DNA of 64,000 bases from Theodoxus fluviatilis (taxonomy: Eukaryota > Mollusca > Gastropoda > Cycloneritida > Neritidae): the NCBI GenBank assembly GCA_034096865.1, contig JAWQFJ010018220.1:78327-142326 (forward strand). Reading direction: 5' to 3'. Below, in pieces: positions 31,232 to 42,932 of the stretch. The position numbers and the translations under genes are program-made. Under the pieces are notes generated by a model. That model saw only the letters and a list, made by a program, of their open reading frames with translations. It was not told where the DNA came from and ran no database searches. Numbering within the stretch: the first letter of the stretch is position 1; each line of letters begins with the position of its first letter.

Positions 31232-33305
31232 GTGCACACACACACACACACATACACACACGCACACACACACACACACACACACATACACACACACATA
31301 ATTTAAGTTCACTCCTGAAAAGATGCAAAGCCCATGAAAAGTCTAAGGCCCAGATCAGATCTCTCCAGGAGTCTCAAGCATAAATATTTTCCATTTGGTT
31401 CAAAGATTTCTTTTTTTCAGGTTCAGAAATAAAGCTCTGCGATGCATATCTTGAGCAGAAGACAACAGAATGATGAAATACCACAGTGCAAGTATGCGTA
31501 GCAGTAAAACACTCAGCAACTGCATCTAACAAAGTAACTGATGAAGTAGAGGAAAAACAAAAATCCCATAAACCAACTGCATCATTGGTTACCTGGTTAG
31601 TATTAAGAAATGAGACGATGGTGCACTTTCCTTAGGATACACAAACCCATATACAATATATTTGTATATCATTTCCCATCATTACAAGGCAGCATATCTC
31701 ACAACACTGCGATGACACAACCACGCTTGAGAGCTTTTCAGGTTATACAAGCTTTGCGTAAGCACCGTGTGCAAAAGTTGTGATAAAATATATATATATA
31801 TCTGGTTATGTAATATCAATATTGGATATGTGAGTTTATATCTCGCTCTGACTGTGGGTTTTCAAAAGCACCAGTTTCATCAGGCAGGTTGTACAAAATG
31901 CACACTGTGAAGAAGATCTTTCTCAGGGCAAGACATATGCCAACATGACCAAAGATTCCACAGCAGCAGCTAAAACACATCTGACACATGCAAGCAATGA
32001 GTTGCATTCAGGTGGCAGAAAAAAAGGAGGGCACTAGAACTAGATAACTGCTAGTTTTTTTCTCTCGCTCTGTTTTGTCTTGAAGTATTTCCACTCCCAT
32101 TTACGGCACCATCTAATTTGCCTACAGTTACTCCTCTTTCAATAGTATCCTCTATGCATTCTGCCAGGGCAGCACTGCCAGCCCATCACCCATTAGACAC
32201 TTCCATATTGAAGCAGCAATCCATCAAGATAGTACACATCGATTTAAACTGGTCCTGTTGATCACAAGCTGCCGAGAGGAAACCAGACAGCAAGAAAACT
32301 ATGAAGAGGTACACAGTCATACTTTTCCATGTGAATCTTTAACATATCATAAGAAATGAAAAATGCCTCAGCAGTTTCTCTTGCTTGTCTTTCTATAAAT
32401 CATAGACTATTCTTCACAATTAACAGTCTTGTAATTCCACTTTAATGTAACAGAAATATATTAATGAAATATCCTAGTAATCAGTATGTAAGAATTAAAC
32501 AAGTTTTTCAAACACCACAAACACACAAAAGAGACAATAAAATGTTCCATTTTCACAATAGAAGTCACAAAAGAGTGGAGATGACAAAGGCAATCAAAGC
32601 ATGCACACAGGTTCCCACATGCCAAAGTCACTTCATGTTATGGACATAGTCAAACCCCTAATCCACAGCAGTAGATTGACCGAAGCATTACAAAGGACAA
32701 AAACCATGAGGTAAAAACAGCTGTAAAATCAAAACAAAAAATTACAACAGTACACAGATCTAATCCACTTGATGAAAAGTATTTGAAGATATGTATTTGA
32801 AAAAAACAAACTGTGCTAACTTCAGCAACTACAGCAATCATTTGATAACAAACTTGTACCTTCTTTTTTTCGCATTTTTTTTTTTAGTGTCTCCAAAAAC
32901 ATTATGTTTAAGAAAAAATGTCCAAATCATGTAATAATATGTTTCAATTAGAAGTGTCACTGAAATCTTACAGAAAGAAAGGAAAAACTGGCTTCCTAGC
33001 TTGTTTAAACCTGGAATTTTTTCAAATTTAGATTGTTGTTGTACTTGGGGGGGGGGGGAAGAGAATGGACAGCACTGTAAATCTGGCACTGTAGTAAATT
33101 AACAAATGTTATGTATTTTTTAAATATTTAAAAACAGATTTCGTTACACTGTGCATCTTACTTTGTAATCTTACTTATAACACTTCTATTCATTTGCCTT
33201 TTGATGTTAAGTCATGAACATTTGTTAGCAAGACACACTTTCATGCACAACCTGGATGCTGTCAGATAACTGAGAGAAAAGAATACGAGTATGTTACATG
33301 AGAAA
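30046..33305. other. Intergenic sequence with (CT)n(CA)n tract, no gene seen
   Basis: A compound CT then CA microsatellite lies at 31168-31291 and a short (TA)n at 31786-31800. Otherwise AT-rich sequence with no supported coding region; the longest frame is 132 codons (30364-30762, plus) without recognisable domains. Confidence 0.5.
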
Positions 33306-33309
33306 TGCA

Positions 33310-33315
33310 TTTAAT
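33310..33315 (-). promoter_or_regulatory. Candidate poly(A) signal for the ankyrin gene
   Basis: The minus strand reads ATTAAA about 365 nt after the stop codon at 33679. It is a common variant of the canonical hexamer. No transcript evidence. Confidence 0.3.
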
Positions 33316-33678
33316 TAAAAACAAAAAAACTCCTCCGTGGCGGGGAGAGCAGGCTAGACATGGAGAAGTACACTAGTTGCTGGCATTCCGTTCCCTCTAT
33401 GCAGTAATGACCCTCCATGTCCCTCAGGTGAAGACATCCCCACAGAGCATCCTGACACAGTATCAGCCATTACACAAGCTCACGCAGCCTTTCCTTGGAG
33501 TCCAAACAAATTCACACCTGAAGGGCACTGTACATTCTAAGACAAAACTTCAAACCACACTTCAAAATGATTGTTAAAAGAAGTTTCCTTTTTCTTGCAG
33601 ACATTCATAGCAAGCATACTTCCTGTCAACAGCTCACACCTTTCATTCTGCCAGCACTCGTCCCATGCTTGCACACTT

Positions 33679-33807
33679 CTAGGAGGCTTCAGGCTCAGCA
33701 TCCTCTGTGGTGCCATTGCAGCTGGCGTCGGACTTGAATTTGTCAATGAACTTGGCAATGTACTCAAAGCCAGCTTCCTGAGACAGTTCTTCTGCAGTCT
33801 GCCCTTC
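33679..33807 (-). CDS. ANKRD29: ANKRD29-like last exon with stop
   Basis: 42 codons and TAG at 33681-33679. It codes EGQTAEELSQEAGFEYIAKF and an acidic tail ending EDAEPEAS. The first part is a degenerate final repeat; the acidic tail differs from the human C-terminus. Confidence 0.87.
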   Translation of the reverse strand, partial: EGQTAEELSQEAGFEYIAKFIDKFKSDASCNGTTEDAEPEAS

Positions 33808-36800
33808 CTGGAAGGTTCATCAAGGAAGACAGTAATTGAAACTGGATGACTTCTATGACCAACAGGAAAGAGAACACAGAGCAAAACTGAACATGGCACT
33901 GTATATATTCTACAAGACTCATCTCAACTTCTATGACAGACAACCTCAAATGCATGATTCCCTGAATGTAATTAATACACCATAGGGCAGCATTAATTGA
34001 AGATATGAATTACAATATTCATATGTTCTCTAAAGTTTAACATACAGAGCCAAAGCACTGTGTGGGACAGACAGGAAATAATGTAAGACCACAGGCGGGG
34101 ACTGAACCCGCGACCTTTCGGTTAGCATAGGGAAGCATTAATTGAATATATATGAATTACAATATTGATATGCTCTGGGGGGAAAATGAGTTGCTTAATT
34201 GAGGTAGACTGCTAGGATACCAATGTTACAAATAAACTTCATGTAATGCTAGTGCATTTGGCAGTGCAGGCCTCTTATGTACAACATGCCATTAGGAACT
34301 GTAGGAAAGCCTTTTCATTCTCACAGTACATACCTTGTTTCTGAGGTCTGGATCAGCTCCTGCCTGCAAGAGCATTCTCACTGCCTTCATGTGGCCAAAC
34401 AGCGCAGCAGCATGGAGAGCTGACTCTCCATTCTGAAACATTTCACCAAAAATTCCCATACCATAAGTTGTAAGAAAGCAACACTTGCCTACAATATATA
34501 GGCCTACCAGTTCCTGGCAGCCCATACCCCCAGTGCTCTCCCCTCTTACATGAGTACATGGTCAGCCCCTCAGCCTCTACTTGCTTGTTAAAAACATGTC
34601 TTTGACAGGCAGAGATAGGCGAGCATGTTTGGGGTTGGACGATGTGCGAGGCGCAGTGCTGTGGTTCTATCCCTGAGATGGGGAAAATCTGTTGTCTTTT
34701 ATAACAATCTGGAAAATCAATTTCACTTAAATCTTATCATTAACTTTTTTTAAAGAAGTAGTAAAATGGCAAAGAATGCAAATTCTGAACAGAATGAGTT
34801 AGTGGGTAGTCGGTGAGAAAGTGAAAGAGCAAGGGATTGAGCGAGTGAGTGAGTGAGTGATTGAGCGAGTGAGTGCATGAGTGAGTGCGCGAGTGAGTGA
34901 GTGAGTGAATGAGTGGAAAGAGTTCTATGGTCCATCAGCCTTTGTAGGCTATATAAGGCCACTGATCATGAAATCACTACAGCTTGATAGAGTACGAGCT
35001 AGTCAAGTCACAATTTCCCTAGTTACTCACCTTTTACAAATCATATAGGAAGACATGGTGGGTCTATTCTTATCCCCCAACCCACAGAGGGTTGAAGAAG
35101 AGAGGCAAGTATTAGGTTGTTATCCAGCTACTCCCTCTCTATATTTATCAGTCTCATCAGCTAATTGCAAGCATACATAAATGTATAATGCATGTCTGCA
35201 CATGCACTTGGGTGTTCAGGCTTTTGCAGGTTGTAATGAAAGTGTGTCAATGCATGCATGACAGTTTATGTGACCCTCTACAATGTAATGAGTTTAAAGT
35301 CCACCCAAGTAATTTTTGCTACATGCCAAAATAAAATAAAAAATTGTTGGGAGTGTCTAGCACAATTTTGGGAATTGTGTAACTACTTCTTGAATAATCT
35401 ATCTTCCCGTCATAATATATAGAAAATTTAATTTTCTGCTTTAATAAACTTGCAAAATAATGGTTCAGAACTATTCATACTACTGAATCTGACAGGAAAC
35501 GGGCACAGAAGATGCTCATTTTCTTTGAGCACAAAATCTTGGGGGCACTGTAAACACCTACCCTAGGCTCAAGTACTACTGATAAAAGTTTAAAACTGTT
35601 TTGTAATAATAAAAAAGATTATTAGAGATCCATTCAGAATCTGTAAATATCTCAGAATGACCAAACATGGGCTTCCCACTCATTTTGTGATGGAGGGTTA
35701 CATGCAAGAAAGCATGGAAGCCACATTGACTTGGCCCTCATTCCTATAATGGCCTCCTACGTCACAGATGACGGAATGGGACTGGCATCCAGTTAAACAG
35801 ATTCCTGGTTCTCCATGACTCATGGAGACCTACTACTGCTGCTGCTGCTGCTGCTGCAACTACTATACTGAATTCTGTCTTTGCATATCTGTGACCCTTC
35901 CATCACAAAATGAGTCACTCGTTGCATTTTGAACATTTTGAGATATGTATGTTTTCAAACAAAGCACACAAAAAGGTTTTCAATGGTGCTAGAATCATAA
36001 AAATGTCACTACCCTACACAATTTTACATGACTTTGATGATAAACATCCTAAAAATACATGTTTTGAGAAAAACGCGTTTCAAGTTTACAGACATTATTC
36101 CCTTTTTTCCTTAGCAACCCTTATTCTAGACTCATGAAATTTGCCACAGAGATGAAGCAACCACCAGCAAATCAAAATTGGCTTTGGTTGGCAGCCAAGG
36201 GTATTCCCGCACTGATCTGTTGCAGTGGCGGCTACGAAACTTCGAGAAAATGCCTGATGTCGATGATCGGTTCGCAGATGTTTTCTTGTAAATGATTTAC
36301 CACCACATCCAAAAACATCATAAAACATACTCTTACACGTTGATTTCAAAAACGAAACTTACTCATACAATGAAGAAAGGACTAGAGAAGCCAAATAAAC
36401 AAAAATCTCGAAGTCGACCACTACAACCCCAACCTCCTTTGTGGGCGGTTTGCGCAAAATGACTCGACTGCGAAACCGACTCATTTAGTGATGGAGGGTC
36501 ACATTTGTGCTTGTATGTGATTCCAGCAGGTTTTCTGCCATGTATTTGTCCCTTCACAGCCTGAAGGCTGTCTCCATGGGAAAACAGCAGCTGGTATGAC
36601 AAAGCAGATGTGTCAGCACAATATCCACGGCAGGTGTGATGGAGTAGTCCTTGATGCTATGATACAGCACAGCAGTGACATAAGCTGATGAGACAGGCAA
36701 ACGTAACTCAGCTCTGCCATAAGTGGGACATAGCAAAACTGTATCAGAGCTGGATGTAACAAAACTGGTGTAACACAACAAAGATATTGGCAACATAAGT

Positions 36801-39800
36801 GTAATATAGCCGGGCATGACAGAGGTCAAGAGCAACAAAGCCAGGTGGAAAAATGACAGGTGGGACACATCACAGCTGACAGGTGATGGCAATGGAGTGA
36901 CACAGCTGGGGTGACACGGACAGTACAGGTGCAATGCACCATACCTGCAGCAGGCCCAGGTGAGGCTTGTGACGCAGGAGTTCTTCAATGACAGTGAGGT
37001 AACCCTTGTGGCAGGCCTTGAACAGTGGTGTTGCCCCGTCCTGCAACAACACGTAAACAGGCATGAGTGGGATCACTACAGCTAGCTACGCGCTGTAGAT
37101 ATGCTGGGTTGGAAAACCCACTGGTCATCAATCCAACAAATTGAATGAAAGCATTTCAGGCAAATGTAGGCACATTCTTACCACACTGATAATAAATTGC
37201 AACTAATGACGTTTGGGAACTTATATTTTAATTATCCCATCACATTATTTTTATGTATTCTTCTATTATGATTATTATTGATGATGATTATTATTTGATT
37301 ATTTTTATTGCTGCCTCATAAAGTGTACTTGAATTGCCTGTTGTGGGATAGATAAAGTTGTATTGTATTGTATTGTAAGATCATATCCTCTTTATCATTT
37401 GCTGTTCATCTCTATCTCTAAAAATGTAGAGTTCGGTGATAAAGGAATTTGTGACAAATTATAAGATTTGTTTTTACAGGTTTTAGCTTTATAAGTAGAA
37501 AAATACCAATAATCATTCATTTAATCACTGGCCAGATGAAAGATCAATTTTTGGAGAAAAAAGTTCAGGGAGGTAATCGCTCATTCCTTCAAGAAGATTC
37601 GGAGTGCACTCCCAGTCCTCTCTGACTTACCTCCCTTGTCGCATCCAGTACAGCCTTGGCTTTGAGCAGTTCCCTGGCAACGTCTGCATGTCCCATCTGT
37701 GCCGAGATCCACAGCGGGCTGGCCAGGTCCTGTGGGCAGTGGAATGATTTCTCAGCACGCTTGCGCGGCCAGTGATGCCTACACTTCAAGTATCATGACA
37801 AGAAGAACGGGAAGCACCTAAACCCAATTCAATTGCTGAGTTCTGATTGAATCAGGGATAGTGCAATTTCCATAACAACTTCGCAGTAGCAACATACAAA
37901 ATTACTGAAAGACAAATAAAAGGGGGGGGGGAGTAGTCTTTCAAGGTCTCTTTCATTCATGCAAAATATTATGAGAGGATATAAACTGCACGAGAAAGAA
38001 TGTTGCTCCAAAAATAAGGCTAATAAATTCTAAAGACAAGAGTAACTACATCAACAACAGCAACAACAAAGGGTGACTAGGCTATATCAAAAGGTCTCTC
38101 TTCCTGCATGAAGACCTACTAGCCTTATTCTCAGTCGGGTCACTATTGCCACTGCCAGCCACTGAGAAGCACTGCCTACCTTTCGGTTAATGTTGGGGTC
38201 TGCACCCTTGCTGAGGAGGAACTGCAGCATCTTGAGGTGGCCATTCTGTGCAGCAATAAATAGAGGCGTAGCACCATCTACCATGGACTGGTGGATATCC
38301 GCGCCATGGTTCAACAGCTCCTCCACCACATCCAGGTGGTTGCACTGACTGGCCACAAACAGAGGCGTCCCTCCATCCTGCAGCAACACCACAAAAGCCT
38401 GTCACACAATGCACAGTAACAACAAAAGCCTGTCACACAATGCACAGTAACAACAAAAGCCTGTCACATAATGAACAGTAACAACAAAAGTCTGTCATAC
38501 AATGTACAGGGAGCAACAGAAGTCTGTCACACAATGAACAGTAACAGAGACCTGTCACACAATAAACTTACCAAAAAAGCATGTCACACAATGCACAGTA
38601 ACAACAAAAGCCTGTCACACAATGCACGGTAACAGAAGTCTGTCACACAATGCTCAGTAACAACAAAGGCCTGTGACACAATAAACAGTAATAACAAAAG
38701 CCTGTCACACAGTGCACAGTAACAACAAAGGTCTGTGACACAATAAACAGTAATAACAAAAGCCTGTCACACAATGCACAGTAACAACAGAAGTCTGTCA
38801 CACAATGCTCGGCAACAACAGAAGTCTGTCACACAATGCTCGGTAACAACAGAAGTCTGTCACACAATGCTCAGTAACAAAGATCTGACACACAATAAAC
38901 AGTAACAACAAATTCCTGTCACACAAGCTTCTTGCAACAACCCCTTGCTATGCCCAATCTTTCCAGGTCCCTTAGACTATACCAGCCACACATCAAGCCA
39001 GTAAGACAGGAACAAGGTGCTATAGATTCTGTGTAAAATCTGATCATGCAATAAAAGAGATGATTGAGTGTCAAAAATGTCACAGTAAGAGATCAACCAC
39101 TTTTAAAGAAATAAATCTATTGCTCTAACAATTTTGCTGGGCATTTGCTTGAAAACTATTCCAGCTACTTCAGCCTAGTTTGTCATGTGCAATCAAATAG
39201 GACGAAATAGTCTTAGAAATAGAACTATGAAACAAAGCTCCTCTTTCTGACCTTGCTTTGTGTAAACTCACCAATGTGTAGCCACTGGTGATGATGGTAA
39301 TCAAGAAGACCAGAGCAGATATCCATGTATTGAAGTTGTATTATGTAATTACAATGCTAAATTTCTCACTCCAAGCCTCAACAATCTTCAGAAAATCTGC
39401 CAACTAAATTGAAGCATATAAGAGAAAGTTGCACATACTAAGGCTCAATGACTTTTTAAGACTGAAAATTTTATCCACGCGTTTTATCTGATGAGTGGCC
39501 TCTAACAGTCTAAGGTAGACCTGATGGTCAAACATAGCGATAAATGGGGAAAAGTCACCACATAGAGTTAACGTTCGCAGTATAAGACTCTTGGCCTGAA
39601 TAGTCCTGTATGAAATGCTGAGCTTGAGATGTTGGTCTCCAGTCTCCTGTCCAGCAAACAACTCAGCTGGCATGAAAGTGTGAGACTAAGAGTCTTTACC
39701 ATTCTGAACACAGAGATATAGTATCTCTGACACAGGTTGGTCACGTGACTTCGGCTCCACATTCCAATGATTTTACCATTCAAAATTCAACATGATCAAC

Positions 39801-42800
39801 ATGAGAGTAAAAAGAGACGATTCTATTTCACTCCAATTAGTTATCCCGATAGATAAACACAAATTTGGTGTTCTAATAAAACTAATCTATGAGATTTTCA
39901 GGAAATCATTTGAGAACTACTTTTAGCGCGAATGTCGTCTATAAGGTTGCAAACTGCCTTCAGCACGTGCGCGATTGTGTCTACACGCAATCTTTGGAAA
40001 GTCTAGGATAAACGCAGCGAAAAGGATTCCTAAGGCTCCGGGCTGGTTTCGTGAATCTATGGTTATACTCTCGCAAGTAAATGCTTTCTGGCCGGAACCT
40101 GTGGTCTAACTGCCTTCACACTGTTTGACGAGCTGCTTGAGTCCACACTTCGATCATTCGTGTATCGATTGATTTAGAAGGAAGATTTTACTCACTGTTG
40201 TCTGTGTTGAACGTTGATCGAGTGGAAGTTTTGTCTGTAGGAATCCGTCCGATTCCGAAGTTCAATATCATCGGAGAGCTCAGAAGCAGTTTTTCTAAGT
40301 TTAATCCTTCTAAGCATACATTAAATTAATGATTCCTCATCAGTAAAAGCACTCAGCGGATTTCTGGGCGTATCGTACTATCGGTCCAAAAGATTATCAT
40401 TATGCAGACGAGATTGGTTGCCTTACTCGCAAGATGAAGCATAATTGTTGCTGTTGTATTCAAAGTCCTTATAATTAGTAGAGTTCACAATATTACACTC
40501 TTATGATTCGAATTTTACCGCATACAAGTTTTACATTTATGGGAAATCGATGTTTAGAAAATGAATTGACGAAAAGATGGCTGCCAGTATCGAGTGTATC
40601 ACAACAAGCGGAGGAATACACTCAACAATGTGGTATGCCATTCAGCGTGGCTGAGACTCAGTGTTCAGAATGGTGGTATGCATGTTATGGAAGAATTAAG
40701 GCTATCACGTGACCAACCTATCGCTGAGACTATATTCACTATAGTCTCAAAGTTCCTAAACCAAATAAAATCTACAAAAACAGAAAGAGCAAGGTTCATG
40801 TTTTTAGCCCAGATGACATGGTAAGATCCTGTATGCTGAATTAGAATTTCAAATCAACACGCTAAATTTATAACACCAGGTGCAAATAAACTTTGAGATG
40901 ACAATGGTCTCCAATATTCAGTTGTCTAACAATAAACAAAAATGGTAAATTGTATAGAGGTTGTCACGTTTAACATCATAGTTTCTTGGGTGGAAAATCA
41001 ATCAAACAATCAAACAAACAATCAAACAAAAAAGGAACAGATGAATGAACAAGTGAACAAAAACCTTGTGGGTAAACAATACAAATAAGGGTGTAAAACC
41101 CATCTGTGAAAGGACAAATAAATGGAGGGGCATCCTAGCACTGGCTGCCTGGGCTCTGTGGCCAAGTGGTTAGCGCGCTGGACCTACAGTCGCTTGTGGC
41201 CAGTGGGTACGGCGTTCGAAGCTGCGCGGTTCCCAGAGTTGCATCCTTGAGCAAGATGCTTAGCTCGCATTGCTTCTCCCCACCCAGGAGTAAAACCGGG
41301 TACCTGTGAGGGCAGTGTTGGCAAAATGTAGTACGATTAACCCTTGTATGCGGCCAAGCGCCAGGATCGGGTTGGAATACTCCCCAGGGAGCGGAGTTGG
41401 TGCTGGTACCTGACTGTGTGCATCTTAAATGTCTGTCACTATGTTTGTTGTGAGGTGCCAGTGAGGATTGATCAAGATGCCCAGTGATCAGGGGGTAAAG
41501 TGTAAAGCAGTTTGAGCACCGATCAATGGTGGAAAGTCGCTATATAAAATCACACCTTTACCTTTACCTTTACACAGATCACCATGGCAAGGTACTTTTT
41601 TCAAGATTTATGGCAAAACACTGAGCTAGATTTCTAGCAAGTCAGCAGTGCAGGACACTCACATAGCTGGCAATATCAGGCTTGGCTCCATGCTGGAGTA
41701 GAGTTTTCACAATCTCGATAAATCCTCCTTGTGAGGCAAAAAACACAGCACAAGTTCCAGTCTGAAACAGAAAACCATGCAAAATATGTCTGATTCATGA
41801 AGTATCTGGGTAAATTGTAAAAATGCCATTGGACAGTATTGCCTGGAGTCATGACTGGAAGCAATCTATGGCAAACTTGTAGAGCTCTTTATTTTTGGTC
41901 AGTCAACAGAGAGCAGCATGATCCAAGAGCCACACAATGGCGGAGGCTGTTTGTTGCCTTTGTAGTCTCTGAACTTGAACAGCCGGTCAGCCTGGAGCTC
42001 TGTAGAGCCTGGCAGGAAAGAGGAAACGGCTCATGTTCTAGTCTATCTGCTGCCCGACTGCACCATCTACAACAGCAGCTGTCAGCAGACTGATAGCCGG
42101 CACCCTTCCAGCCACAGAGAGATTCCCTTCCCAGGAGGATGACCCCTAGACTTTCCCCTGCCTCAGGAGTAGTTTTCAAGGGTGAGGGCTGGCTGCCCTT
42201 ACCAAAGGGCAGGTGGAAAAAAACACTGAGGGTTTCCTGCTGATTTTCCATGCAAGGAATATGAGTGAGTGGCCTGAGACTGCACATTGTGTGTTTCCCA
42301 CAGTGCTCTCTGCCTTCTGCCAGCACTAGAAAGAATGGGATGGCCTTACTGCCTTTCCAGTACTTCGTCTGCTGTTCCCTCAGTCAACTCAAATTTCCAG
42401 AGGAAAAGAATTAAAAGCATCTGTAAATGAATTATATGTCCTGTTATTATTTGTTTAATACATTACATTCCACAAGCATTCATCAATGGTTTACCTTTAT
42501 TCAGTCACCTTCTACTGTGTGTAAAGAAATATAGAAAATGACCCAAAAATCATCCATGGATGAGCACATGCAGAAAGACTTTACAACAGAGGCTGCAAAC
42601 ACTTCGTAATGAGCAATTCTGGATATTCAGCACAAAGATTCACGATGGGGGTCAAAGTACTTACTTTTAGAGAAGGTGGCTGTTTGGTAGGTTATTCATA
42701 CTTATCTTGCTACCCAAGACCATTTCCATAAACAATGCATGGCATTTAGGGAGAATACAGGGTCTCTGTAGATACTGCAGAATGAGGAAAGACACAAGAA

Positions 42801-42932
42801 AATCTGTAGTGGGAAAGCCCTGTGGTTACTCACCAGTCTTCGAGCATTGGGGTCAGCGCCCTGACTGAGCAGCTCATTGACGCAGTCCAGATGGTTGTTG
42901 GCTGCAGCCAGAATCAAAGGTGTGGTACCCTC
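33679..42932 (-). CDS. ANKRD29: ANKRD29-like ankyrin-repeat protein, seven exons (N-terminus missing)
   Basis: Seven minus-strand exons join in phase 0: 42932-42834, 41761-41663, 38377-38180, 37729-37631, 37040-36945, 34432-34334 and 33807-33679. They give 272 residues and a stop. Repeats follow the ankyrin pattern (DGATPLFxAAxxGHLxxVxxLLxxGAD). The order and wording follow ANKRD29: GTTPLILAAANNHLDCVNEL for its GTTLLMVAA repeat, then the GTCAVFFASQGG repeat, DLASPLWISAQMGH for its PLWIASQMGH, DGATPLFKACHKGY for its TALLKAANKGY and NGESALHAAALFGH for its TSALHAAVLSGN. Human ANKRD29 has 301 residues, so only a first exon of some 30 to 50 residues is missing. It was not found within 42933-53000 and may lie beyond. 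Ankyrin stacks mediate protein binding; the specific role of ANKRD29 is poorly known. Confidence 0.88.
34080..34130 (-). mobile_element. tRNA-derived SINE fragment
   Basis: The minus strand reads GGTCGCGGGTTCAGTCCCCG, a good T-arm and B-box match with its closing stem, preceded by CTAACCGAAAG as an anticodon-arm-like part. There is no D-arm or acceptor stem, so it is not a working tRNA gene. Confidence 0.5.
34334..34432 (-). CDS. ANKRD29: ANKRD29-like exon: one ankyrin repeat
   Basis: 33 codons (NGESALHAAALFGHMKAVRM then LLQAGADPDLRNK), phase 0. Human has NGTSALHAAVLSGN and GADPSLRNK at this place. The donor is AAG|GTATGT. Confidence 0.9.
34820..34917. repeat. (GAGT)n microsatellite
   Basis: GAGT/GAGC/GATT tetranucleotides leading directly into the dispersed repeat copy at 34921. 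Confidence 0.93.
34921..35096. mobile_element. Dispersed ~180-bp repeat, copy 1
   Basis: Shared blocks with five other copies in this window include CATCAGCCTTTGTAGGCTAT, then GGTGGGTCTATTCTTA and CCCAACCCACAGAGGG. Each copy abuts a tetranucleotide tract. Read on the minus strand, the family has a (G)GGTTCGA-type B-box-like end and a simple-sequence tail, which suggests a SINE. Confidence 0.75.
35270..35701. mobile_element. MITE copy A with inverted termini GTGACCCTC
   Basis: The left end reads GTGACCCTCTACAATGTAAT GAGT. The right end on the minus strand reads GTAACCCTCCATCACAAAAT GAGT. These are imperfect inverted repeats of about 24 bp. No coding potential inside. It lies in the ANKRD29-like intron at 34433-36944. 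Confidence 0.65.
35891..36502. mobile_element. MITE copy B of the same family
   Basis: The left end reads GTGACCCTTCCATCACAAAA TGAGTC. The right end on the minus strand reads GTGACCCTCCATCACTAAAT GAGTCG. The termini match copy A, which lies about 190 bp to the left. No transposase is visible. Confidence 0.72.
36945..37040 (-). CDS. ANKRD29: ANKRD29-like exon: one ankyrin repeat
   Basis: 32 codons (DGATPLFKACHKGYLTVIEE then LLRHKPHLGLLQ), one residue shorter than the others, as is the KFSPTLGILK repeat in human ANKRD29. The donor is CAG|GTATGG. Confidence 0.89.
37290..37378 (+). mobile_element. Retroelement 3' tail with (TATTG)n
   Basis: The sequence GATAGATAAAGTTGTATTG followed by TATTG repeats is a typical 3' tail of short invertebrate non-LTR elements. 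The body is not recognisable. Confidence 0.4.
37631..37729 (-). CDS. ANKRD29: ANKRD29-like exon: one ankyrin repeat
   Basis: 33 codons (DLASPLWISAQMGHADVARE then LLKAKAVLDATRE), phase 0. The start DLASPLW replaces the usual DGxTPLW. The donor is GAG|GTAAGT. Confidence 0.88.
38180..38377 (-). CDS. ANKRD29: ANKRD29-like exon: two ankyrin repeats
   Basis: 66 codons holding two repeats (DGGTPLFVASQCNHLDVVEE and DGATPLFIAAQNGHLKMLQF), phase 0 at both ends. It is the only exon with two repeats, so it may reflect an intron lost between them. The acceptor is GCTGCAG and the donor AAG|GTAGGC. Confidence 0.9.
38393..38930. repeat. 31-bp tandem repeat in the ANKRD29-like intron
   Basis: About 16 degenerate copies of a unit built on AAGCCTGTCACACAATGCAC and AGTAACAACAA. 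It starts about 15 bp upstream of the acceptor side of the two-repeat exon (38377), so it sits at the intron's 3' end in the gene's orientation. Confidence 0.93.
39690..40752. mobile_element. Foldback-like element with hairpin ends
   Basis: Two segments are inverted between left and right: AGGTTGGTCACGTGA (left 39734, right 40705-40719 on the minus strand) and ACCATTCTGAACAC (left about 39698, right about 40668 on the minus strand). The left edge has the hairpin AGAGATATAGTATCTCT. The right edge has GAGACTATA with TATAGTCTC. The inverted blocks are not in the same order, so this is not a simple TIR element. Confidence 0.5.
41151..41573 (+). mobile_element. tRNA-derived SINE, near full length
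   Basis: The head carries an A box (TGGCCAAGTGGTTAGCGCG, from 41159) and a B box (GGCGTTCGAAGC, 41211-41222) with spacing as in tRNA genes. The middle contains CCTTGAGCAAGATGCTTAGC, resembling conserved central SINE domains. The 3' end reads GTCGCTATATAAAATC and then (CTTTAC)n. It lies in the ANKRD29-like intron between 41761 and 38377, in the opposite orientation to the gene. Confidence 0.85.
41663..41761 (-). CDS. ANKRD29: ANKRD29-like exon: one ankyrin repeat
   Basis: 33 codons (TGTCAVFFASQGGFIEIVKT then LLQHGAKPDIASY), phase 0. The acceptor is GTTTCAG and the donor TAT|GTGAGT. It matches the human TTALFFAAQQGH repeat. Confidence 0.88.
42834..42932 (-). CDS. ANKRD29: ANKRD29-like exon: one ankyrin repeat
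   Basis: 33 codons in phase 0 (EGTTPLILAAANNHLDCVNE then LLSQGADPNARRL). The acceptor is TGATTCCAG and the donor CTG|GTGAGT. It matches the first full repeat of ANKRD29. Confidence 0.88.

Noticed and set aside
34080..34130. Functional tRNA gene
   Set aside because: Only a T-arm-like part is present; there is no D-arm or acceptor stem.
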